Source: Nephromyces sp. MM_2019
Lineage: Eukaryota; Apicomplexa; Aconoidasida; Nephromycida
Assembly: GCA_015657535.1 (NCBI GenBank)
Contig: JADHZB010000176.1
Location: forward strand, 1 to 49,057
Direction of reading: 5' to 3'
Length of the DNA stretch: 49,057 nt
The stretch's first letter is position 1, and each line of letters opens with the position of its first letter. Position numbers and translations under genes: made by a program. Positions 37,201-49,057 of the stretch are shown piece after piece. The notes beneath the pieces were generated by a model, which saw nothing but the letters and a program-made list of their open reading frames with translations, was not told where the DNA came from and ran no database searches.

Positions 37201-40200
37201 TATGGGATACAGTAGTGATGGCTATTCCCTTAAATTTCTTCTCGGAAGCATATTCCACTTTATACCAGCAATCCTTCTCTTTTCTAGCCTCCATAGTGTG
37301 TGTTTCTTAAAAATTTATATTTGGAAGAAAAAATTGCGATGAAATGATAGAATGTTACCCCTCAAAAAATGGATCTTCATTAGCTTACTGAGACTATACG
37401 AATAGTTAAAGCACACAGATTATCTGAGCTCCTCCATACACACGGAAAAAGCTTGGGACTTCAGTGTACGTACACCTCTCCATCCTGCTCACACCAAGAA
37501 ACTTTCGCAAATATTGAATTATTATTATGTTGAGGATGCATTTTTTGCCTTCATCCCTCCCTTCTTTGCTAAAATTGGGCTGTCATCTTCATATAGAGGA
37601 TGTATTTCGCACTATCCTGCCCCAGAGAATCCCGTAGCCTACGCCCTTCCCTGTTTCTTCCGTCTTTAGGATTTTGTGTGAATCCCGTACCTACGAGTAT
37701 GTTATGCCGGCGGATGTGCTAACCTTGAAATTGACGGATTTGCCTAGGAATACTCGGCTCCCTGCTGGAGGCCAAATACAGCGGAATTTTGATACGAAAT
37801 TTGATGTTTGCAAAGCTTTTTTTCCAGAGATTTCAAGTACTGCAAAGAGAAGGCGAACAGTAGCTGACATCGAGCTGCCTGAAGAAGTCGATTCTAACGT
37901 TGATTTGTCTTCTAATGAGGAAGAAGTTGACTTGGTGAGTTGTTTTTTTTCGGACAATTTATCGCTTCTTGATTTTGAGTTTTTTTTTCACTGTTTTTTA
38001 AGAATTTAGGGTATAGTGCAGTTTTGTTGGGTCTTATGATGGAATCTGTGTCAAGTAATTGATGAAATCGTTGTAACTTTGGGGTTTTTGCTCGTAATTT
38101 TGGGAGTTTTTTGAATTTTGAACATTTTCTTCATCTTCAAGCACTTTTTTGAATTCTAGCTTTTGATTGTGGCATTTTTCTGACGAATTGTTCTTTTGTT
38201 TTGATGAAGTTCAGAGTGTTTTTTTTTCTCCAAACTCTCTTGAAGAATAAAGTGCTTGGGCATTTTATTGTGATTTTTTGCTGAATTATGTGGTGTTTTT
38301 AAGTGACACTCTGAGTGTGAATGAAAAGAAGTAAATTTGATTCCTTCGCCAGGAATTGCAGTGAAATTTCTTCTATCAAGAGTTTTTTCGTGTGTTTCAG
38401 CCTATCCTCTGAATAAAGTGTGCTTGTGTATCTTGTGTGTGTGTTTCAGCCTATCCTCTGACTTTAAAGGGGCTTAGGTTTTATGGGCTCCTCCTAGACC
38501 CCATTTTGCACCCTTGTATTTTTTTGCAGCACTTTTTGCTTTTCACTCGTAGCTTATTAGTTGAGTCTTGCAAGTATGTGTGTGTGTATGTTGTGAATTA
38601 TCACCGTTTAGCTAACTCTAAAGGAAAAATTCGTTCTTTTTAAGCTTTGAATTGGGTAGAAGCTGCTTCCCTAGTATGCATATAGTGCAAATTTTCCAAA
38701 GTTTCTACCTCTTCTTCCTTCAGTTAAGACTGAATAAGATACTAGCGTGCTTTGAAGGTCCTCACAGTTTCCACAACTTTACATCAAGCGCATCTTCCTC
38801 TGAGAAGAGAGTGTATCGGAGGATTCATAGAATTCGGGTAGGATTTGCATATTTGAAGATTTTTTTCTCTCTGCTGTGTGCTACATCGCGATATCATTGC
38901 TTATATGAGTGTCTTTTTCATTCACTTTCGGTGTATTGGATTTGGTGTGTGTGGGTATGATGTGTTTCTGTGCGTGCAGAATGGTTTCAATTCCTTGATT
39001 TGGACCCCTGTGTTTTGACTAGGTCAATTTCATACACATATTGTTGTGTGTGTAGTTTTTTTCTGCTCGATTTAGGCCCCTATGTTTTGACACATCCTTG
39101 TGTGTGCAAATTGGTTTCAACTCCTCATTTTAGGCCTTTATATTTCGATGCATCCTTGTGTGTGCAGAGTGGTTTAAGCTGCTCAATTTAGGCTTTTATG
39201 TGTATATCTCCTCTATTTTTGAAGGATTAAATGCTTTAATAAATGAAGAAAATAGTATAATTCATATTTGGATTTTTGGAAAAAGTATATTTCAGATTTA
39301 TATTTGTTATATTCTTTTCTTTGACGTTTTCTAATGCTATTTATAGTGTGTTTAAGCAGTAGAAATTGCAGTAGGCAGCGTGATGAAAGCTGTAGCGAGT
39401 TATTCCTGAAACATTAGTCGTTTTATACCGTATTTACCCACTTTGCTAGCAACTTAAAGATTACCATCTGCTTGAGATTTTGTTCAGCTGCTTAGAAAAG
39501 CATCCCTGTGCAGTGTGTTTTTGCTGCACTGCATAGTTTTTCTCGCACTTGTCTCAAACGATAGGCTCTCCTCCCGTTTTTTGCATTTATTTTAGATGTT
39601 TTTCTCAGAAGTTTTTAATTGAAACTTTTTTTTTATAGTTTGTACCTAAAGAGTAATCAAAAACTTGCTATAAATCAAGAGATTTGCTTTGAATGCTCTT
39701 AAAATCATAAAGACATGCTTTACTTTCTCGTTCCGACAAGAAGAGAACTGAGTATAAGCATCATCAATATTTCATAACTTTCAAAAATGATGCACTTTCT
39801 AGTGTATGTACACTGAAAAAAATTGCAATTTTTTGTTTTTTTCAGGGTAAAATTGAGAATATATTGGGTCACGAGGTGGTAATAATTGAAATTACCGGAA
39901 GCTCCTTCCTGCTGCATCAAATTCGCAAGATGGCAGGTGAGAAATTTGCAGTTTTTTGATGGGCTGTTGTGGCTGGCATTAAGTGTAAATTTTATTAGGT
40001 GTTTGCTATTACTCGTTAATCGCCAAAGTCTCATAATGTCTGCTTTGGTGAGTTCATTTGAGTAATTAGCTGGAGGTGCTTGCGAATTTTGTGTGTGGTT
40101 TGTTTACGGAGGTTGAGCGTCGTTGTAAGTTTGAGGAGGGAGAAAGTTTGTGTGTGTGTTATTCTCTACATACATGATCCGCTGGCATAGGCAAAATCTC

Positions 40201-41511
40201 AACGTGACGTTTGGTTTTGTGGCGGTTGATTCATGTGTGTGCAAAGATGCTAGAATTTCATGTGTGCAGCAGATGGTTCATGTGTGTAGCACACAGATTC
40301 TTGAGATTTCGCGTCTTTTTGGTGGTGGGATTTGTTGTTGCACCATAGTATAAGCGTATTTTTTTGGGTTTGTCTGGCAGCATGATTGCGTCTTCTGGGT
40401 AGTTCTAGGCAAAATTCGCGTACACAGTGAGAAGACCTTGATTGACCGTAACTTTTGTGTGTGTTATTACAGCCTTGGCTATTGAAGTTTACAGGAATAA
40501 ATTGAATGAAGACATTATAAAGTCTGCATTTCTGAGGGAAAAAAAGTTTCTTCATATCGCTCCTGGAGAGGGCCTGATATTCTTACAGGTTAAAGTTATA
40601 TTTCAAGTCTTTGTTCTGGTGGAAAACGTTTTCTCGATATACAGTAAATTTCTCCTTTCTTCTTGAGAAAATTTGGATTGTTTGATTAGCCTTTTGGTAG
40701 TATATCAGCATAGGCATTCGTGTGCGTAACTTTTACTTTTATTTTGGTAATTTCCTGACTTTCAATCAGATTGTGTGCTCTACGGCTCTTTCAGATTTTC
40801 CTGCTTCATGTACTTTACCATACACACCTTTTTCTGGAAGGGTTTTTCTACGTATTTCTTAACCCTAGTGTAGTAATTTTTCCATACACACACACGGTCT
40901 CTATATTGAGTTTACCAGGGGTCTAGTGTGCTGCATGAAGTCTTTCTCTCACACAGATTTTCATCAAACACACACGCGCACGCTCTCTATAAGCTTTTAT
41001 GAGAGCGCAACTAACCTGCATGAAGTCTCTCTCGCTCAGATTTCCATCAAGCGCACACACACACATTTTCTTTCGTACTCAATGATCATTTTTTTTGCAG
41101 CAATTTTTGCGAAATTCTCGATAGAAGCTTTTTTTATGCTATTAAACCCCATGACTGCCTGCTTCAAGGAGTAGTCATACTGTAGATGACTTCCTCTTCT
41201 TTTCCAGATGTATATACATTCTTCTAGTGGGTACTTTTATCCCTTTTTTTTTTGTAGTTTGCTGGTTCTGCTTCTTCATAACTACGGTATTCCGGTTCTA
41301 CACTACCAGCTTATTTCGATGCTCCGTGCTGCTTGACTTCCTTCAATGTTTTCCTCCTTTTCAGCCCTGCTTTAAAGCTTATAATGAGCAGAGAGCCAAC
41401 CCACCCTTCTCACCAAAGATTGAATTTGCTGCCATTTCGGAAGAATGCTCTCAGTTTAAGAGGAGGATAATATATCCAAAGATTGTGGAGTCCATTGAAA
41501 GCAAGCTGTAA
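34262..41511 (+). CDS. tRNA pseudouridine synthase, TruA/PUS1 family (8 exons)
   Basis: Converts uridines in tRNA (and in PUS1, some other RNAs) to pseudouridine. Exons: 34262-34542, 35873-36107, 36583-36749, 37670-37934, 38724-38837, 39846-39936, 40473-40588, 41365-41511. All junctions are GT-AG and phases agree, giving about 471 aa. Seen: RPYVFVIGFDGSAYFGYQ at the first junction (residues about 87-104), the catalytic motif ARTDKGVHA with Asp148, INRFLPSDIRCFKLFRVSKR, then FDARILCESRTYEYVMP, an acidic stretch (LPEEVDSNVDLSSNEEEVDL), FEGPHSFHNFTS, ITGSSFLLHQIRKMAG and a closing AIEVYRNKL segment. This order is that of eukaryotic PUS1/PUS2 enzymes, and the central acidic insert is also typical of them. 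The N-terminal 80 residues are not conserved. Most introns are T-rich on the sense strand and several hold TG or CA repeats. It converges with the dehydrogenase gene downstream. Confidence 0.93.
34735..34870. repeat. two-copy CA-rich repeat in pseudouridine synthase intron 1
   Basis: A unit of roughly 65 bases, containing ACGCATGTATACACAGACAC and ending in TGGAAATAT, is present twice in a row with a few differences. It lies within the first intron of the pseudouridine synthase gene. Confidence 0.75.
38965..39200. repeat. ~59-bp tandem repeat in pseudouridine synthase intron
   Basis: Three to four diverged copies of a unit that begins GTGTGTGCAGAxTGGTTTCA, continues with a TTTAGGCCTTTAT-like stretch and ends TGCATCCTT. 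The two copies starting near 39100 and 39158 are the most alike; the first copies are longer. The array is inside the intron between exons 38724-38837 and 39846-39936. Confidence 0.8.
40928..41068. repeat. duplicated ~95-bp segment with CA run in intron
   Basis: The segment starting CTGCATGAAGTCTTTCTCTC and running through CAGATTTTCATCAAACACAC is repeated about 85-95 bases later with small differences, each copy ending in a CA run. It lies in the last intron of the pseudouridine synthase gene. Confidence 0.8.
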
Positions 41512-44500
41512 GCGTAAAAGTTGAGCTTTCGGAGCTAGTACCTGCTTTTTGTGTGTTGACGGCGAGCCCTCACCCCCCTCAACCAAACGCACTGTATAGT
41601 ATATGCGAATAGAATTTTGTGTGTTTAAGCAACGTCACTGGCGAAGTGAGGATGACAGTTCTTTACTGGAGTTTATGCAGAAAACTGGGTAGATTTTCTA
41701 TTTGCTGTTTTGCTTTGCTGCTTTGTTAGTATATTATCCACTGCTAAGCTTGCAGGTAGTCCTTTAGGCAAAAAAGCTTGCCAAAGAAAAGCTGCTATAG
41801 GGATGATGTTAGACGAAATAGTAGGAAAAAGAGGTTGAAGAGGGTGTGTGTAAACAAGTTGAATGGCTAGTAATCATTTGATGAGATTGACATGGGCATG
41901 CGAGTTTCGATTCTAAGTGCCTATTGGTGTGTATGTGTTTAGAGGCCTAATGGCGAGCATTCTAGTGCTTGCTTTGCACCATTTTTGAGGTTAACACACG
42001 TGAAGATACCAGCTCAAGCCAGTATATGGGTCCATGTTGCAGTTATGAGCAAAGACACAGATATGTTCACACACACACGCTCAGAACCACTTGTTCACAC
42101 ATGCATGTTCACACATGCATGTTCACACATTCATGTTCACACACACGTGTTGAGACACATGTTCACACACATTTTCACACAACACCCACTGCACACACTA
42201 CTGCTCACAATTGCAGTTTTTCCTGTTTAAGCTACCACAATGAGCTGATGGCTTTGGAAAAAAGCAATTTGCCTTAAGCAGGCTTTAATCACACACATAG
42301 CGCGAATTTTCTTAGACTTTCCGCTGCTCAGCATCGAGAAGATGATTTTCATTGAGAACCTGCATCGTCGCAGTTTATGTTTCGGCATTCCAACTTCAAT
42401 GATGTCGCTTTGACTCTAGTAATCATGCTCTGATAGGAGACGCTAAAGTAAAATCGTAGATACTACCACCTGCGATATTATACTGGCGAAAGCTAGTCGC
42501 AATTTCAGCGGTCCAATGAAACTTCAAGGTGATAATCCAACGCGAACTTCTATCGCTGGCTTCATGCTCCTTCCATCCGAGCCCTCCAGTCTCTACCGGC
42601 TTTCGATTTTACTTTCTCACTTTTTCCATCTTTACGTTAGCTTTACCTCCTAACATATTCACACTAAATTTGATGAAAGTTCCTCCTCTTCAAAAGGGCA
42701 CTCAGCCTACCTCCTAGAGTTGATAAATCAACTTATTGAAGATCGCACACATCAAAGTTATTCATACAGCTAAACCCTCAAAATACTTGAAAATCGATAT
42801 ATTATAGTCAAAATTTATCAAATTAAACTACATTTTCCAATTTTTTGACTGGTTTGCTCAGTGATTTTTCTGCTTCAGATGGAAGAGATGGCTTTATATG
42901 ACAAGTCCGTACGGTAACACGGCAGGTGCGGCCTCAAGTGACGAACTTTCGGAGACGCCGCTGGAATAACTGCAAACTATTCAACGCGAAATCAAGTTTT
43001 TTTACTTTATTATTAATGAAAGGGGCGGGGGGGATTTTTGATACTTGCAACCTAATGAAAGCGGTGGTGTGCAAAAATGAAAGTTTTACGGGATTAGCCA
43101 TTAACTTGTGTGCACGCACAGCTTCTCGCACACTTGTATTACTCTTGTTTTTGATGAAGAAGCGAGAGATTTTCCAAAAATCTCCTAGAAAAGACTTGCA
43201 GTTTGTTGCTGTTCTCTTGATCAAAAGCGTAATTTGGGGGGGATTTTTAGTTGAGGAGGATGAAAGCTTTTGAGGCTAAGAAAATCGCTAAATATAGAAC
43301 TTCTCGGTAGATGGCATGAAGATACTGTAGATCTCATGACGCAGGAGGCTCGAGAATATTTGAAGATTTGCGGGATATGCAAGTCATTTTTGCTGTCTAT
43401 ACGTCACCTGGTCGGGGGATCCTCCTCAGACTAATAGTTTTATCGATGAAAAGACTAGTCGTACCTACCTCACACTATTATCTCCACTAATGCATGAGAA
43501 GCTGGATACTCCACCAGAATATACAGGTTTTTTTGAGCTTATGAATTACAGAGACCAAATCTTACCGTTTGTCTCTTTATATTGATAAAAAGAAACGCTA
43601 ATAATATTCTTTCTAGCAGTACCTATAGTTGCCACGTAGATTTTCCTAGTGTGTGTGTGGCTCTACACCTAACATTGAAAAATCGTGAAATCTAGGGGAG
43701 GATTTGCCCATAGTCACGAGCAGGTTTTCATAGTGCAATTCACCTAGAAACTAGTCCATTCGCACTAGCTTTTACACACGCGCCGATTTCAAAGACTTTG
43801 GAAAGTAAAGTTATAGATACCCAAGCCAGCTATATATGCTCCAGCCAGAGAAACACCAAGAATCGGCACGAACCAGCCAAGGAAACGAAGCAATGCTTTA
43901 TCCAGCAGCTGATTAACTAGGCAACACTCTATTGCCTAGAGACGAGAAAGACAGCCCTCAGATTCCTCTGGTAACTCAGTATTACAGTACCTCAGGCTTT
44001 TACCCTACGCAGAACCCACTATTTTGAGAGATTTGGTATGAACTAGACTAGGTTAAAAGCCGATCCTTTTTGAAGAGAACTCGGTAGTTTACAAGGGTGT
44101 TTGGCACAGTGCTACCACCTACAGGGGCTAGGGAAGGCTGGGGTGATATCAAAGCAACACATAATCCTCCCTATAAGAGCATTCCACCTCCACATCAACA
44201 CACAATCCACCCTATAAGAGCATTCCACCTCCAAGTATACATCTATGATGAATGTTTTGCACTCAAATTTCCGAAAAATTTTACATACATTGATCGAAGG
44301 AACTTCAATAACAGGGCTGCTAGAAAAGCGTGCTAATCTGAGACTGCATTTCGGGCTAAAACTCATCATTTTATGCCCAGGAAACAAATGCAACAAATGG
44401 GCGACTGCACACACGCAAAACTCCTTTTTTGCTAGCTTACCAGACTCTTATAGTGAATATAAGGCCATGCATATTTGCGACTCACACACAATACGATGAA

Positions 44501-45871
44501 ATAGTGATACGGGGCTTCACAGAATCTACAAAATGGCGGCCCTAACAATAGCAAAAAAGAACCAAAAAATCAGAAAGGAGCGAAAAAAAAACTAGACACA
44601 CACACAAACAAAAATGTATATATCATGTGTTAGTGACATAAAACTGCAGAAAAATGCATTGAGAAAGAAGCTCCAATGAACGAATCTCTGCTCATTATAA
44701 CCGCAAGAAAAGAAAAGAAAAGCAAAAACATCCATTGCAAAGTAAGTCCGGCTGCATCAGTTAATCTTCAAAATTGAAACGATCTATAAGATACATATAA
44801 AATCACATTAAAATATATAACAGTATGCAAAATATATCTTAGCTTCTGGATAATAAAGTTGAACTTGCAGTGTGTACATACACCGTCACTCGAACAGCCG
44901 GAGCTCATCCAAAGGGTGGAGGAGGTAGTAAACTCCTAGAAGCGTAAATTTCGCTGAAAGGAGGTAAAGAGAGAATTTCAGATAGAAAAAGAAGAGCATT
45001 TTCTAAAAGGAATATAATAATACAATATATGATCGATCAGAGTAGAAACAACACACAACCTCTTTACGCTGTATCCTAACATATCTTGCGAGTTTTTGAA
45101 AGGCGAGTTATCGCACACACGCATACATACATTAAGGAGGCCACAGGCATCTTTATTTTGACATCTTCACATGAGTTAGCAGCAGAACACGAAAAAAAGG
45201 GAAAAAATTGGTGTTTTTAGGTGGAAGGTAAACACTGCAATAACGAGCTTTTCGGTCGCGACTTGCCATTTGCACACACACTTTCTCTAAATTTGAAACA
45301 AAAGCTGAGAGAGGAGCTCACTAAGTGGCTTAAATGTGTGTGTGTCTCAACATTTCTTGGGAATAGATGTAAACAAATCGTCAAAATTTTCGTGTGAATC
45401 TGCTAAAAAGCTAATGATACTCGCCGTTATTCCTTCATAAATAAGGGTATGTGTGTTTTTGTGTGTGGTTATATCTATGCGCGTGCGTATTTTAGACTAT
45501 AATACCCATTCGTGTGTGTGCTAAATGCCTATATCCGCGCTTAGCTAAATGCAGCTCTTTACCAGTGCATTTCCTCACCCTTTCATTTTGTCCAGGTTTC
45601 TCTCCACCACACTTCACCCTCACAAATCACACTACTAAACCACACACACCAAACCCTCACAAAACGCTGCCAACACTTTAACCAACACACACCACCATCA
45701 CCACCACAATCAAACACAGAGCCCTTCTCGACTACACTTCCTCACAGCTCAAGTTATTCCAAAAATAGCTCTTCTCATCGCTACACACACAGCACACACA
45801 TCATCAATCACATCAAATCTTCAACAAACTCTCTTCACACAAAAAATAACGCATCCCTAACCTATAAAGCT
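41512..45871. other. convergent intergenic region with CA repeats
   Basis: About 4.4 kb between the 3' ends of the plus-strand pseudouridine synthase and the minus-strand dehydrogenase. No domain was recognised in the open segments at 42926-43273 (plus) or 44112-44414 (minus). It contains CA-rich stretches at about 42060-42200 (with TGTTCACACATGCA repeated) and 45590-45850, and a duplicated motif CCTATAAGAGCATTCCACCT at about 44170-44231. It presumably carries both 3' untranslated regions. Confidence 0.55.
42060..42200. repeat. CA-rich repeat with TGTTCACACATGCA units
   Basis: Imperfect tandem units of TGTTCACACATGCA followed by further CA-rich sequence, in the intergenic region after the pseudouridine synthase. 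Two frames stay open through it as a His/Thr repeat, which is a result of the repeat itself. Confidence 0.85.
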
Positions 45872-48735
<2,864 letters not shown>

Positions 48736-48983
48736 CTATACAGATAGACTAGAGCTCTATATATGATAAAATCGGGCTTAATAAGTGATTGAGAATATTC
48801 AGGGTGCAAACTTACTCCTTCACACACACCATGCACAAATTCAAATAGTTAAATACAGAATTATTTGGGTGAAATTATCGTAGCACACACAAAGGTTAAA
48901 GTCCAATGACTTATCGAACATCAACAGCCAGCTATAATGAAATTCAATCTACCATCTTGAGGTGCCTATAAAATTGACGAAAG

Positions 48984-49057
48984 TAGAAAGCATTCTCTCT
49001 CTTATTCTCCATCTTATTCTCTCTCTTATTCTCCATCTTATTCTCTCTCTTATTCTC
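48984..49057. repeat. 24-bp pyrimidine tandem repeat at right edge
   Basis: Unit ATCTTATTCTCTCTCTTATT followed by CTCC, repeated about 2.5 times and running off the window. It presumably lies in a further intron of the dehydrogenase gene. Confidence 0.93.

Noticed and set aside
41969..42277. His/Thr-rich frames in the CA repeat after the pseudouridine synthase
   Set aside because: Two overlapping frames are open at once, as expected of a CA repeat; no protein character outside it.
48965..48980. Possible 13-nt exon of the dehydrogenase before the edge
   Set aside because: Its reading phase does not match the next exon, so it cannot be joined.

Overview
This window is nuclear DNA from a eukaryote, most likely a protist. 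Five protein genes can be read with good support. All five have GT-AG introns, four of them have long introns (several over 1 kb), all use standard stop codons, and the DNA is AT-rich with many CA/TG microsatellites. The genes do not settle the lineage. The dihydrolipoamide dehydrogenase, CAP-domain and CDK-like proteins would fit an alveolate such as an apicomplexan relative, but this is a guess. No prokaryotic operons, tRNA, rRNA, CRISPR or transposase genes were recognised.

Layout. (1) About 0.6-7.1 kb, minus strand: an aldono-1,4-lactone oxidase of the GULO/ALO family (last step of ascorbate or erythroascorbate synthesis) in at least seven exons. Its C-terminal end is unresolved near the left edge. 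(2) 7.1-14.4 kb: no confident gene. (3) 14.4-18.9 kb, minus: a three-exon secreted CAP/SCP-domain protein of about 955 aa with a long charged tail. (4) 18.9-27.0 kb: no confident gene, but two adjacent tandem arrays, a 17-bp minisatellite and a 33-bp (11-codon) repeat. (5) 27.0-30.4 kb, plus: a three-exon CDK-like protein kinase of about 797 aa with a roughly 130-residue insert inside the kinase fold. (6) 34.3-41.5 kb, plus: an eight-exon tRNA pseudouridine synthase of the TruA/PUS1 family, complete at about 471 aa. (7) 45.9-49 kb, minus: the C-terminal half of dihydrolipoamide dehydrogenase (E3) in six or more exons, with its 5' part beyond the right edge.

For the two minus-strand enzyme genes and the pseudouridine synthase, I rebuilt the exons by hand. 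Splice sites, reading phases and family conservation agree from exon to exon, so these models are strong although no alignment was run. The five genes are unrelated housekeeping or secretory functions and do not form a pathway or cluster. The pseudouridine synthase and dehydrogenase genes converge on each other.

The main oddities are these. A Cys sits where GULO/ALO enzymes carry the flavin-linking His. The kinase has a large insert and an altered APE motif. The 33-bp array reads as a decaying 11-residue protein repeat. There is a sharp contrast between microsatellite-rich flanks and a microsatellite-free core (about 7.7-34.6 kb). No clear new multi-gene system was found.
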